Positions 7,416 to 16,749 of a stretch of 54,660 bases of DNA are shown in pieces. The translations under genes were made by a program, and so were the position numbers. How positions within the stretch are numbered: the first letter of the stretch is position 1; each line of letters starts with the position of its first letter. The stretch covers positions 1-54,660 of the forward strand of contig JAIYEK010000187.1 of assembly GCA_027487015.1 (NCBI GenBank), given 5' to 3'. Under the pieces are notes generated by a model. It had not been told where the DNA came from and made no database searches. It worked only from the letters and a program-made list of their open reading frames with translations. The stretch comes from Erythrobacteraceae bacterium. Its GTDB lineage: Bacteria > Pseudomonadota > Alphaproteobacteria > Sphingomonadales > Sphingomonadaceae.

Positions 7416-7793
7416 ATGCTCACCAATGCCAAGCCCGTCTGCTTCGTCCTTGCTGCCGATCTGCCCAAGGCGCGAGCCTTCTACACCGAGACGCTGGGCC
7501 TCAGCGAAACCGGGGAAGATCCCTTTGCCGTCAGCTATGAACTGGCAGGCACCATGCTGCGCCTCACCAAGGTCGAAGGCCACGTGGCAGGCCCGCATAC
7601 CGTGCTTGGCTGGCAGGTTGCCGATATTGGCGCAGCGATCGCGGATTTGAGCGCCAAGGGTGTCACTTTCGCGATCTATGAAGGCTTTGGCCAGGACGAA
7701 CAGGGCGTGTGGACCGATCCCGGCTCAGGCACCAAGATCGCGTGGTTCCACGATCCCGAAGGCAATAACCTGAGCCTGACGCAGTTCGGCTGA
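7416..7793 (+). CDS. VOC/glyoxalase-family protein
   Basis: A 125-residue vicinal-oxygen-chelate fold protein made of two beta-alpha-beta-beta-beta units: VCFVLAADLPKARAFYTETLGL at the start (in two parts) and DPEGNNLSLTQF at the end. The final E in DPEGN is a typical metal-ligand position of the family. The start at 7416 has GGGGAG 8 nt upstream. The substrate cannot be told from sequence; single-domain members include glyoxalase I-like, resistance and unknown enzymes. Confidence 0.82.
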   Translation: MLTNAKPVCFVLAADLPKARAFYTETLGLSETGEDPFAVSYELAGTMLRLTKVEGHVAGPHTVLGWQVADIGAAIADLSAKGVTFAIYEGFGQDEQGVWTDPGSGTKIAWFHDPEGNNLSLTQFG

Positions 7794-7796
7794 CGC

Positions 7797-8327
7797 CTAA
7801 AGGTTGCGGCCCACCGTCTCGAAGTCGCCGGCCCCCGCGCTATCGCGCACCACAGCAAGGCCTGCTTCCTTCTGCGCCTTCAGCTCGGCCTTGAGCTTGG
7901 CTGGATCGCGCGCGAAGACGAAGCCGAAGCTCACCCCGCCCTCCTTGCCGATGGTCGCATGGTGGAGCTTGTGCGCCTGAACCAGTCGCTTGGCGTAGCC
8001 CTTCCTCGGCACCCACTTCCAGTAACGCTGGTGCACCAGCCCGTCATGCACCAGCGTGTAGATCACGCCATAGAGCGTGATCCCGACCGCAAACCACCAC
8101 AGCCAGTCCCAGTAGAGCGAGCCGTAGATATACATCGCGGCGTTGATCGTGCCGAAGACGACCGCGAAGAGATCGTTCTTTTCCAACACATTGTTATGCG
8201 GCTCGTGATGGTCGCGGTGCCAGGCCCAGCCCCAGCCATGCATGATGTACCTGTGCGCGTACCACGCGAACAGCTCCATCCCGATCAGCGAGGACATGAC
8301 GGTGAGGAATATCTCGAGCCAGCTCAT
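7797..8327 (-). CDS. crtZ: Beta-carotene 3-hydroxylase CrtZ
   Basis: A 176-residue membrane di-iron hydroxylase that adds 3-OH groups to beta-ionone rings, giving zeaxanthin, or astaxanthin together with CrtW. The histidine motifs are visible: HRYIMHG (about residue 25), HRDHHEPHNN (about 37-46), HDGLVHQRY and HKLHH near 120. The family length is about 160-180. Its ATG overlaps the crtW stop (ATGA), so the two are co-translated. The rest of the carotenoid cluster is not in this window. Confidence 0.95.
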   Translation of the reverse strand: MSWLEIFLTVMSSLIGMELFAWYAHRYIMHGWGWAWHRDHHEPHNNVLEKNDLFAVVFGTINAAMYIYGSLYWDWLWWFAVGITLYGVIYTLVHDGLVHQRYWKWVPRKGYAKRLVQAHKLHHATIGKEGGVSFGFVFARDPAKLKAELKAQKEAGLAVVRDSAGAGDFETVGRNL

Positions 8328-9109
8328 GCGGGCACCTTTTCGGTCAATTCTACGCGGCCCACTCCCGCCCGGCGCGCGTCCGGAAGTGCCCACCACGGCA
8401 CGTCGGGGCGGCGGTGGTGTTCGAGATGATAGCCGAAATGGAAGCAGGTGGCGAGGCTGGCGAGCGTGCCGAAATCCTCGGAGCGGGCGTTGTGGTGATC
8501 GGCAAAGCCGTTGGCGTGTTCGCCCGGGATGTGACGATGCGTGCGGAAGGTGCCGAAGTAGAACAGCTGCAACGACGAAGCCAGCGCGGGCAGCCCGTAG
8601 AGCAGCACGATCTGCACCATCGGGATCCCCAGCACCAACCAGTACATGCCCACCACCGTGTGCACGAAAAGGATCGAGCGCCACCCGAAATAGCGCCGGA
8701 AGAACGTCGCATACCAGCGCTTGAAATCGGCCGGGTTATGCTCGTCGAAATCGGGATCGCCCGCATGGCCGGCGAGCTTGTGGTGGGTGAGATGCGCGTC
8801 GCGCAGGTGCTTCCAGCCAAAGCCCGCGTAGAGCGCCAGCAATACCGTACCAATACCTGCGTTCAGCCTCGGATGGCCGGGCACCAGCGTCCCGTGCATC
8901 GCATCGTGGCAGACGATGAACACGCCGACCGAAAGCCAGCATTGCACCGCGGCCATCACCAAGGCGAGCGGCCAGTTGGTCCAGCTGAGCTCGAACACGA
9001 ACATCGCATAGGCGTGGATCGTCAGCCAGCTTCCGGCAATCGCCAAAGCCAGCGCAAGGCCGATGGCGCGCTGGAAGCCGTGAGGGGGCAAGGCGAAATG
9101 CGGGTTCAT
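8324..9109 (-). CDS. crtW: Beta-carotene 4-ketolase CrtW
   Basis: A 261-residue integral membrane ketolase of the fatty-acid-desaturase-like fold that adds 4-keto groups to beta-carotene or zeaxanthin. The conserved histidine boxes are HDAMHG, HLTHH and the C-terminal HLEHHRRPDVPWWALP. Several hydrophobic segments match the expected membrane topology. The start at 9109 was chosen over an upstream TTG because it gives the normal length. Coupled to crtZ, it suggests the organism makes ketocarotenoids such as canthaxanthin or astaxanthin. Confidence 0.93.
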   Translation of the reverse strand: MNPHFALPPHGFQRAIGLALALAIAGSWLTIHAYAMFVFELSWTNWPLALVMAAVQCWLSVGVFIVCHDAMHGTLVPGHPRLNAGIGTVLLALYAGFGWKHLRDAHLTHHKLAGHAGDPDFDEHNPADFKRWYATFFRRYFGWRSILFVHTVVGMYWLVLGIPMVQIVLLYGLPALASSLQLFYFGTFRTHRHIPGEHANGFADHHNARSEDFGTLASLATCFHFGYHLEHHRRPDVPWWALPDARRAGVGRVELTEKVPA

Positions 9110-9220
9110 CTGGCGAGGGATACGCGCGAGGCTGGCATGCAGATGCGTATAGAGCGCGCACGGCAAACGGCAATTGCGTTTGCTTGGCCGGGTTTTGCAC
9201 CCTGCGCGGCGGCGGATGCT

Positions 9221-9886
9221 TTAGCAAACGGCGGCCAGCGCTGCGACGTCCGCCCAGTTGTTCGCGAGATGATCGGCCCCCGCAGCGCGCAGCCGCGCGT
9301 CATGGCCCGGCTGGATATGCGCCCCGGCAAGCAGGCCGATGACATGCATCCCGGCCGCCTTGGCCGCCTTGACCCCCGACGGGCTGTCCTCAATCACGAG
9401 ACACGCTTCGGGCGCGACCGCGATGCGCTCAGCCGCGAGCAGATAGATGTCGGGATGAGGCTTGCCGCGCGTCACCAGCTCGGCGCTGAAAACGTGGGGA
9501 CCGAAAACCTCGGCGAGCCCCAGCACCTCGAGGCACAGCGCCAGCCGCGCAGGGCTGCTCGAAGAGGCGATGGCGCGGGGGCGTTCTCCCAGCGCGCGGA
9601 TAAAGGTCCCTGCCCCCGGCACTTCGGCAAGGTCGCGGCGGAACCGCGCCATCATGGCGGCAGAAAGGCGCGCGCCCCAATCCTCCGGCACCGGGCGGCC
9701 CAGCGCTTCCTCGATCAGCGCGATCACCTCGTCCCAGCGCGTGCCGACATAACGCGCATAGCTCTGCTCGAGCGTGGTCGGCAGGCCGAGCGCGGTCAGC
9801 TCCTCGGCGAGCACCAGATTGGCGAGCATTTCGCTATCGGCGATCACGCCGTCGAAATCGAAGATCACCGCGGCAGGATCGAGCAT
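9221..9886 (-). CDS. HAD-superfamily phosphatase (phosphoglycolate phosphatase/beta-PGM-like)
   Basis: A 221-residue HAD hydrolase of subclass I. Motif I is FDFDGVIADSE with nucleophile Asp10 and Asp12, motif II is ASSSSP, motif III Lys is in RGKPHPDIY, and motif IV is IEDSPSGV. The cap is a four-helix bundle between residues 18 and 85. Relatives act on phosphoglycolate, sugar phosphates or beta-phosphoglucose. The substrate is not identifiable here. It stands alone, transcribed like the two carotenoid genes. Confidence 0.85.
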   Translation of the reverse strand: MLDPAAVIFDFDGVIADSEMLANLVLAEELTALGLPTTLEQSYARYVGTRWDEVIALIEEALGRPVPEDWGARLSAAMMARFRRDLAEVPGAGTFIRALGERPRAIASSSSPARLALCLEVLGLAEVFGPHVFSAELVTRGKPHPDIYLLAAERIAVAPEACLVIEDSPSGVKAAKAAGMHVIGLLAGAHIQPGHDARLRAAGADHLANNWADVAALAAVC

Positions 9887-9896
9887 GATCTGGCGC

Positions 9897-10727
9897 CTAC
9901 TTGATCACGCGGATATGCGGCTTGCCGTTCGCGATTTCGACTGCCCAGATCCGGTCCTGCCCGGTGCCGACGAACATCGGCAATTCGGCCGCGAACACCG
10001 AGAAGACGTGGATTTCGGTTGGCGTCTGGTCGAGCAGATGGGTGATGAACAGGCTGTTGGGACGATTGCCATCTTGCTCGAGCGGAAGCGCGATACAGCT
10101 CTTGGTGAACTGGCGTTGTCCGGCAATCTTGCCGTCGACGATCTCGAAGCGGTAATGTCCGCCCAGCGGCACGACATTCGTGGTTTCCTGCGGCACCAGC
10201 AGATAGGCGTAGAGACCGCCATTGGGCTTGCCGGTCGGGATCACCACCGTGTTGAACGGCTTTGCCGAGCAGCGGTCGACTTTCTGGCCGCGCACCAGCA
10301 GCGAGGCTTCGACGAGCGCTACCTCGCTCGGCACGAACTGCCGCTCTCCTGCCGCATAGGTGGTGCGCCGGATGACCTTTCGGCCATCATAAACACCCGC
10401 CCACACAGCTTCATAGCCGCTCCCGGCGGGACGGAAGAACACCGTCTCCCAGCCGTCCTCGATGTCGTTGACGATCCAGCCAGCAATGCCGCGCGTCCGT
10501 GCGTCGGGCACATCTTCCAGCATTGCATCAGTGCCATGCCATGCGGCCTGATCGTAGGAATAGACGAGCCAGCCGAGATTCACCGCCTGCTGGACGCCGG
10601 GCCGCTCGGCATCGGTGATCGGAGCGGCAGCATCAGCCTTGGCCGGTGGCAGTTCCTGCGCGGCAAGCGGTGCGGCGGCCGATAAACAGGCGCTGAGGAA
10701 AATGGCGAAAGCCTTGAACTTGTTCAC
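9897..10727 (-). CDS. Secreted protein of unknown function
   Basis: A 276-residue protein starting at GTG 10727, with GGGAGG 8 nt upstream. Residues 1-24 are a clear Sec signal (KFKAFAIFLSACLSAAAPLAAQ). The mature part is mainly beta-strand with few cysteines (RCSAKP, KSCIAL), which could form one disulfide in the periplasm. I do not recognise a domain. The stretch GWIVNDIEDGWETVFFRPAG may help a family search. The flanking genes give no hint. Confidence 0.65.
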   Translation of the reverse strand: MNKFKAFAIFLSACLSAAAPLAAQELPPAKADAAAPITDAERPGVQQAVNLGWLVYSYDQAAWHGTDAMLEDVPDARTRGIAGWIVNDIEDGWETVFFRPAGSGYEAVWAGVYDGRKVIRRTTYAAGERQFVPSEVALVEASLLVRGQKVDRCSAKPFNTVVIPTGKPNGGLYAYLLVPQETTNVVPLGGHYRFEIVDGKIAGQRQFTKSCIALPLEQDGNRPNSLFITHLLDQTPTEIHVFSVFAAELPMFVGTGQDRIWAVEIANGKPHIRVIK

Positions 10728-10776
10728 GATTGCGTCCCTCCCGTCCCTGCCGAGGGACAAGACAGAGCCTATCGCG

Positions 10777-11193
10777 TCACTCGCCCTTGGGGAAGAAGAA
10801 CTCGCGCAGGTGTTCGCCGATGCGTGCGGGGCGCAGGGTTTCGGCGTCGATGCAGCACCACGAGGATTGCACCTCGGCGAGCACTTCCTCGCCGCGCTTG
10901 ATCAGCGTCGAGTAGAACGCGCGCGCGCCGTTGAAGCGTTCGAGCACGGTCTGGGCGATCACGTCGTCTTCGAGGAAAGCGGGCTTGCGATAGGTGATCT
11001 CGTGCTTGAGCGCGACCCAGGCCTTGCTCGCCACGTCTTCTTCCGGGGCGATCCCGCGCCAGTGCGCCAACACCGCGTCCTGCACCCAGTTCAGATAGCG
11101 CGCATTGTTGACATGACCCATGAAGTCGATGTCGGCCGCGACGACCTTGATCGGGTGGACGAAGGCGGGCGAAAGGGGCGCGATTGCTGACAT
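10777..11193 (-). CDS. Acyl-CoA thioesterase, hotdog fold (YbgC/FadM type)
   Basis: A 138-residue hotdog-fold protein of the 4-hydroxybenzoyl-CoA thioesterase family. It has the typical DIDFMGHVNNARYLNWVQD block, in which the first Asp is the catalytic residue, and a TYRKPAFLEDDV strand. Such enzymes hydrolyse short to long acyl-CoA. It is monocistronic and divergent from leuC, with about 130 bp of shared AT-richer upstream DNA. Confidence 0.87.
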   Translation of the reverse strand: MSAIAPLSPAFVHPIKVVAADIDFMGHVNNARYLNWVQDAVLAHWRGIAPEEDVASKAWVALKHEITYRKPAFLEDDVIAQTVLERFNGARAFYSTLIKRGEEVLAEVQSSWCCIDAETLRPARIGEHLREFFFPKGE

Positions 11194-11323
11194 GAATGTA
11201 AACTAGCGCAAGAATTTTACAATTTCCATCACCGACTGGGGGTAAATCGCCGCAATCTTGCCACGGCTCGGCAATCGTGACACTTGGGCCGCTCTTCCAG
11301 CCCCCAACCAATGGACCCGAGCC

Positions 11324-12753
<1,430 letters not shown>

Positions 12754-12754
<1 letters not shown>

Positions 12755-13320
12755 TGGTCTGGCCTTTCCGGCGCAAAGAGCAAAGCGCCGCCGACAAGTT
12801 GCGTGGTGAATGGCAATGCAGCACGTGTGGCAACGCTCACAACGGCATGTTCGATCTTTCTCCGTTGTCGCCCGACCCTTGGCCGCACGCGCGCAACTAC
12901 GCGCCCAACGCCGAGCTTAGGCTGGACGCTGACTTCCTGAGCGAGGATTTCTGCGTGATGGGCGGATCGACGTTTTTCGTGCGCTGCGTTCTGCCCATAC
13001 CCGTCCACGGGATGGAACACCACTTCGCCTTCGGCTGCTGGGGGACATTGAAGCGCGAGAATTTCGAGCATTATGTCGATCATTTCGACGCCGGGACAGT
13101 GCCCCCCGAGGCGCCTTTCTTCAGCTGGCTGTGCAATTCTCTGCGGCCTTTCGACCTCACAGAACCGCTCGCCTGCGAAATGCAGCCGCAGGAAGGACGC
13201 CAGCGTCCGGCGCTGTTCGTCCTCGACGAAGACCACCCGCTCGCCGTGGCACAGCGCGACGGCATATCGCCCGAGGAGGTCCTGCGGTATTACGCGTTGC
13301 ACGGACACGGTGGAGTGTGA
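12754..13320 (+). CDS. DUF2199 protein inserted between leuC and leuD
   Basis: A 188-residue DUF2199-family protein. The N-terminal pair QCSTCGNAH (Cys22, Cys25) looks like half of a zinc knuckle. The typical features GCWGTL and FFSWLCNSLRP follow, and the end is RYYALHGHGGV. The function of the family is not established. Translation is coupled to leuC by a TGATG overlap. It separates leuC from leuD, which are usually adjacent. Confidence 0.78.
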
Positions 13321-13365
13321 CGCCAACCCCTTGAAACCCGCGCGCGCGAGGCGCATGGAAAACGG

Positions 13366-13551
13366 ATGACCGACGAAGCCCCCAAGAAATCGAACACCGC
13401 CCGCAACGCCGCCATCGCCGCGGCGGGTGCCATCGGATCGGCGGCCGTGGCCGCAGCCCTGCTCTATGCCGGCAAGCGCAAGAAGAAGCCCGCCGACGAG
13501 CCGACCAAGCCCGGCCCGATCCCCTCGGGCGAGCCGCCGCAAACAGATTGA
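13366..13551 (+). CDS. Small single-span membrane protein
   Basis: A 61-residue protein. Residues 13-35 form an Ala-rich hydrophobic helix ([21 protein letters not shown]), followed by a basic KRKKK anchor and a Pro-rich tail. It lies 45 nt after the DUF2199 gene and 25 nt before leuD on the same strand. No family was recognised. Coding looks likely from codon use and position, but the function is open. Confidence 0.55.
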   Translation: MTDEAPKKSNTARNAAIAAAGAIGSAAVAAALLYAGKRKKKPADEPTKPGPIPSGEPPQTD

Positions 13552-13576
13552 AACTGGCCGACTAAAAGGACGCCCC

Positions 13577-14179
13577 ATGCAGCCCCTCACCCGCGTCGAA
13601 GGCCGCGCCATCCCGCTCGGCCTCAAGAATGTCGACACCGACATCATCATTTCGGCCAAATGGCTCAAGACCATCAGCCGCGAGGGGCTCGGCGCAGGCG
13701 CGTTTGAATCGCTTCGCGCCGAACCCGGCAACGTCTTCGACGATCCCGCCTACAAGGGCGCGCCGATCCTGATCGCGGGCGACAACTACGGGTGCGGATC
13801 AAGCCGCGAGCATGCAGCCTGGGCGATGCTCGACCTTGGCATCCGTGTGGTCATCGCGCCGAGCTTTTCGGACATTCATTCGGGCAACGCGGTCAAGAAC
13901 GGGATCCTGCCCGTCGTGCTGCCGCAGGACGCGGTCGACCGGCTTCTGGAGGTCGCGCGCGAGGGTCTCGAAATCACCGTCGATCTTGAAGCGCAGACCG
14001 TCACCACCCCCTATCAGGACCGCTTCACCTTCGAGATTGACCCGTTCCGGCGGCATTGCCTGCTGAAAGGTCTCGACGAGGTGGGGCTGACGATGGCGCG
14101 GGGCGAGGCGATCGGCGGCTTCGAGGCCGAGCGCACCGCATCGCAGCCATGGCTGATGCGCGGCACGGAAGCCGCCTGA
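13577..14179 (+). CDS. leuD: 3-isopropylmalate dehydratase small subunit LeuD
   Basis: A 200-residue swivelling domain of isopropylmalate isomerase, partner of LeuC. The motifs [14 protein letters not shown] near residue 18, [17 protein letters not shown] near 70 and [17 protein letters not shown] near 95 are canonical, as is the late [21 protein letters not shown] in two parts. The length is normal. It is the end of the leuC unit; the next gene starts 30 nt later on the same strand. Confidence 0.96.
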   Translation: MQPLTRVEGRAIPLGLKNVDTDIIISAKWLKTISREGLGAGAFESLRAEPGNVFDDPAYKGAPILIAGDNYGCGSSREHAAWAMLDLGIRVVIAPSFSDIHSGNAVKNGILPVVLPQDAVDRLLEVAREGLEITVDLEAQTVTTPYQDRFTFEIDPFRRHCLLKGLDEVGLTMARGEAIGGFEAERTASQPWLMRGTEAA

Positions 14180-14209
14180 GACATTCGAAAAAACAGGGAG
14201 AGACCACCG

Positions 14210-15208
14210 ATGAAAGCCATCCGCACCCACCAGACCGGCGGGCCCGAAACCCTGACTTTGGACGAAGTCGAAACCCCCGTCCCCGGCAAGGGCGAGGTGC
14301 TGGTCGCGGTCAAGGCCTGCGCGATCAACTATCCCGACGGGCTGATCATCCGCGACATGTACCAGTTCAAGCCGCAGCGGCCCTTCTCGCCCGGTGGCGA
14401 GATTTCGGGCGTGATCGAGGCGGTCGGCGAGGGTGTCGAGGGCTTTGCGGTGGGTGACCGGGTGCTGGCCGGGATCGGCAACGGGGGCCTCGCCGAAAAG
14501 GTCGTGGTGCCCGCAGGCCGCATGTTCGCGGTGCCCGAGGGCGTGCCCTTCGAGAAAGCCGCCAGCCTGCTGATGACCTACGGCACCACGATCCACGGAT
14601 TGAAGGACCGCGGTCACATCAAGGCGGGCGACACCGTGCTGATCCTCGGCGCGGCCGGCGGCGTGGGGCTTTCTGCGATCGAACTCGCCAAGGCCTTCGG
14701 TGCCCGCGTGGTCGCCGCTGTCTCGTCCGAAGCCAAGGGCGAAGTCGCGAAGCAGGCCGGGGCCGATGAAGTCGTGATCTACCCGCGCGAGGCGATGGAC
14801 AAGGACGCCTCAAAGGCGCTCGCCGAGGCCTTCAAGAAGGCGTGCGGGCCGGAAGGCGCGAACATCGTCTACGATATCGTCGGCGGGCAATATTCCGAGC
14901 CTGCGCTGCGCGCCATCGCGTGGGAGGGCCGCTTCCTCGTGGTCGGCTTCCCCGCCGGGATCGCCAAGATGCCCTTGAACCTCACCCTGCTGAAAAGCTG
15001 CGACATCTGCGGCGTGTTTTGGGGCGCCTTCACCGCGCGCGATCCCAAGGGCTTCCACGCGCAGGTGATGGAGCTGTTCGACCTGATGAAGGCCGGCAAG
15101 ATCGACCCGCTGGTCAGCGAGACCTTCCCCCTCGCCCGCGCCGGCGATGCCATCGCCAAGCTCGAAGCGCGCGAGGCGGTCGGCAAGCTCGTGGTGACGA
15201 TGGACTAA
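14210..15208 (+). CDS. NADPH:quinone oxidoreductase-like MDR protein
   Basis: A 332-residue medium-chain dehydrogenase/reductase without the structural zinc cysteine cluster, so it belongs to the quinone oxidoreductase/QOR branch. The N-terminal GroES-like half starts MKAIRTHQTGGPETLTLDEV. The Rossmann half has LILGAAGGVGLSAIELAK near residue 145. Substrates in this branch are quinones, enoyl compounds or aldehydes; none can be assigned. It is 30 nt behind leuD and probably co-transcribed. Confidence 0.85.
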   Translation: MKAIRTHQTGGPETLTLDEVETPVPGKGEVLVAVKACAINYPDGLIIRDMYQFKPQRPFSPGGEISGVIEAVGEGVEGFAVGDRVLAGIGNGGLAEKVVVPAGRMFAVPEGVPFEKAASLLMTYGTTIHGLKDRGHIKAGDTVLILGAAGGVGLSAIELAKAFGARVVAAVSSEAKGEVAKQAGADEVVIYPREAMDKDASKALAEAFKKACGPEGANIVYDIVGGQYSEPALRAIAWEGRFLVVGFPAGIAKMPLNLTLLKSCDICGVFWGAFTARDPKGFHAQVMELFDLMKAGKIDPLVSETFPLARAGDAIAKLEAREAVGKLVVTMD

Positions 15209-15217
15209 GTCGCCAAT

Positions 15218-15247
15218 GCGCGCGGCTTCGCGCTTGAAGCCGCGCGC
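15218..15247. terminator. Strong hairpin without T-run after the MDR gene
   Basis: A 12-bp perfect stem (GCGCGCGGCTTC/GAAGCCGCGCGC) with a 6-nt loop lies 9 nt after the stop codon. No U-tract follows, so it may protect the 3' end or act with Rho instead of being a classical intrinsic terminator. Confidence 0.45.
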
Positions 15248-15297
15248 GCTGCGCACTATCGCTGCCCGCGGATCGTCACCCAAGGGACAACACGCAC

Positions 15298-15621
15298 ATG
15301 ACCGATTTCAGGGACCGCGAACGCGCCGAAGAAGCCCATTTCGCGCTTGAGGAAGAGACCGCGTTCCGCATCCTCGCCCGCCGCAACCGGCTGCTGGGCG
15401 AATGGGCCGCGGGGCTGATGAGCCTCACGCCCGAGGAAACCGACAGCTACCGCAAGGCGGTGGTGCAGGCCGAGTTCGAGGAAGCGGGTGACGAGGACGT
15501 GGTGCGCAAGCTCCTCGGGGATCTCACCGGCGCGCAGATCGACATCACCGAGGCCGATATCCGCAGCAAGATGAACGAAATGGCGATCGAAGCGCGCCGC
15601 CAACTGTTGGGCGAGGTCTGA
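15298..15621 (+). CDS. DUF1476 protein, F1Fo-ATPase zeta-type inhibitor
   Basis: A 107-residue all-helical protein of the DUF1476 family. In alphaproteobacteria this family is the zeta subunit that inhibits the F1-ATPase. The conserved opening TDFRDRERAEEAHFA and ARRNRLLGEWAAGLM (residues 29-43), and the end MAIEARRQLLGEV, are all present. It starts a four-gene plus-strand run with bolA and grxD. The inhibitory role is known for Paracoccus-type proteins; in other alphaproteobacteria inhibition is weaker, so the role here is by family. Confidence 0.88.
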   Translation: MTDFRDRERAEEAHFALEEETAFRILARRNRLLGEWAAGLMSLTPEETDSYRKAVVQAEFEEAGDEDVVRKLLGDLTGAQIDITEADIRSKMNEMAIEARRQLLGEV

Positions 15622-15625
15622 GCCC

Positions 15626-15859
15626 ATGCCCATGACCGCGCGCGAGATCGAGGACGCGATCCTTGCCGCCCTGCCCGGGGCCGAGGTCCAGCTGACCGAT
15701 CTTGCGGGCGATGACGATCACTGGGCGGCGACCGTCACCGCCCCACAATTCGCAGGGCTCAGCCGCGTGGCGCAGCACAAGCTGGTCTACGGCGCGCTCG
15801 GCGGGCGGATGGGCGGAGTGCTGCACGCCTTGCAAGTCACCACGGTTGTCCCCAAGTAA
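15626..15859 (+). CDS. BolA-family protein
   Basis: A 77-residue BolA-like protein. The fold core is [21 protein letters not shown], followed by [25 protein letters not shown] (in pieces) with the conserved His in [11 protein letters not shown]. BolA proteins pair with monothiol glutaredoxins to bind [2Fe-2S] clusters. Here the grxD gene is 40 nt downstream, which fits such a complex. It begins 4 nt after DUF1476. Confidence 0.9.
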   Translation: MPMTAREIEDAILAALPGAEVQLTDLAGDDDHWAATVTAPQFAGLSRVAQHKLVYGALGGRMGGVLHALQVTTVVPK

Positions 15860-15899
15860 CCGTTCATTCAACGCAACACCTGCCAAGGCCGCACACCCC

Positions 15900-16226
15900 A
15901 TGACTGACGTCAACGCGCGCATCTCCGACCTCGTCACCAGCAACGACGTGGTGCTGTTCATGAAGGGCACGCCGCTCTTCCCGCAATGCGGCTTTTCAAG
16001 CCGTGCGATCGCGATCCTCGAGCATTGCGGCGTCGCCTATGAAAGCGTCGATGTGCTGCAGGACATGGAAATCCGTCAGGGCATCAAGAGCTTCTCGGAA
16101 TGGCCGACGATCCCGCAGCTCTACGTGAAGGGCGAATTCGTCGGCGGCAGCGACATCATGATGGAGATGTTCGAGGCGGGCGAGCTGCAGCAGCTGCTGG
16201 ATGAGCAGGGCGTTAAGACGGTTTGA
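15900..16226 (+). CDS. grxD: Monothiol glutaredoxin, Grx4/GrxD type
   Basis: A 108-residue monothiol glutaredoxin with the CGFS active site (Cys30) in [15 protein letters not shown]. The glutathione-binding [20 protein letters not shown] block is present in full. It binds a glutathione-ligated [2Fe-2S] cluster and hands it to partners such as BolA, encoded just upstream. The ATG at 15900 gives the family length. A hairpin follows 4 nt after the stop. Confidence 0.95.
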   Translation: MTDVNARISDLVTSNDVVLFMKGTPLFPQCGFSSRAIAILEHCGVAYESVDVLQDMEIRQGIKSFSEWPTIPQLYVKGEFVGGSDIMMEMFEAGELQQLLDEQGVKTV

Positions 16227-16429
16227 GTTTCGCACCCGCCTCCGCGGGTGCGGTCCTCGGCGCTGTTCCTCCGCTGCGCTGCGGGCGCCTGCGGGCTGCC
16301 GTTCGGCCTTGCGGTCGCTAGCGCGACCGATGCCAGCACCACACCGCTAGATCGCGATGAACCGGCCCGAAGGGCCGCAAGCGCGAACGCGCGCCGGCCG
16401 GTGAGGCGCAAACAAACAAACCACAAAAC
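16227..16429. other. Gene-free stretch with several hairpins
   Basis: About 200 bases after grxD with no convincing reading frame. I see a 9-bp perfect stem with 4-nt loop at 16231-16252 (CGCACCCGC/GCGGGTGCG), GGTCGC/GCGACC at 16313-16328, and small GGCCC-GAA-GGGCC and GCGCG repeats. The first could end the grxD transcript. The stretch ends in the A-rich side of the terminator at 16430. Confidence 0.5.
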
Positions 16430-16535
16430 AAAAAAGCGCTCCGCAGGACCAGTGCGGAGCGCTTTTTCTTTTTCGGGGAGGCGCAACCCGGAGACCAGGA
16501 AGGGCGCGCCTCGCGTCGAAGACCATTGGGACCGC
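16430..16535 (-). ncRNA. Candidate sigma-54-dependent small RNA
   Basis: A sigma-54 promoter on the minus strand (16545-16560) predicts a start near 16535. An intrinsic terminator ends at about 16430, giving an RNA of about 106 nt with no reading frame of note. Predicted structure: a 7-bp stem GAGGCGC/GCGCCUC (16506-16512 with 16478-16484), then CCCC and an A-rich unpaired stretch, then the 11-bp terminator stem with a U-run. The CUCCCC segment could bind Shine-Dalgarno sequences. The layout resembles Hfq-type trans-acting sRNAs. It is a prediction from sequence alone. Confidence 0.62.
16435..16463. terminator. Bidirectional intrinsic terminator
   Basis: AGCGCTCCGCA and TGCGGAGCGCT form an 11-bp perfect stem with a 7-nt loop. 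A-run on the left (16430-16435) and T-run on the right (16463-16467 and beyond) let it work in both directions: for the minus-strand RNA and for any transcript from grxD. Confidence 0.9.
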
Positions 16536-16544
16536 TCCCTACTA

Positions 16545-16560
16545 TGCACACCGCGTGCCA
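16545..16560 (-). promoter_or_regulatory. Sigma-54 (-24/-12) promoter, minus strand
   Basis: Read on the minus strand, TGGCACGCGGTGTGCA has GG and GC separated by exactly 10 bp, as at the psp promoter. GTTTGGCACG is identical in both. It points away from the NUDIX gene toward the 106-nt RNA candidate. Confidence 0.78.
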
Positions 16561-16564
16561 AACT

Positions 16565-16594
16565 CGAAAAACCACGGAATTCCGCCATTTTCGC
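16565..16594. promoter_or_regulatory. Palindromic activator site, probable PspF box (copy 2)
   Basis: It contains CGGAATTCCG (16575-16584). The 30 bp are 26/30 identical to 2863-2892, and the palindrome centre is again 19.5 bp from the first base of the -24 element. These are the only two GGAATTCC copies I found in the window. Confidence 0.68.
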
Positions 16595-16749
16595 CGCAAC
16601 GTTTTCTTCTCCTTAACTGCGAGTTGTAAAGCCGCCCGACACTCCCTCCCCCGGCCCACCGGACCGCAACGCCAGGCCTGCGGGTCCGCGCGGCAGCATT
16701 TCGCCTTGGCTCTTGGCAAGCACGCGCCGTGCGGCCATCCTTTGCCGCG

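Noticed and set aside
15218-15247. Hairpin as part of a repeated palindromic element family
   Set aside because: No second copy with the same stem was found in the window; kept only as a possible RNA 3' end.
16121-16588. Minus-strand reading frame of 155 codons in the same region
   Set aside because: It runs antisense into grxD, has Ser/Cys runs typical of a shadow frame, and contains the terminator within it.
16248-16616. Plus-strand reading frame of 122 codons across the sRNA candidate region
   Set aside because: Low-complexity Arg/Ala/Ser composition, runs through the terminator stem and hairpins, no ribosome binding site, and no family resemblance.
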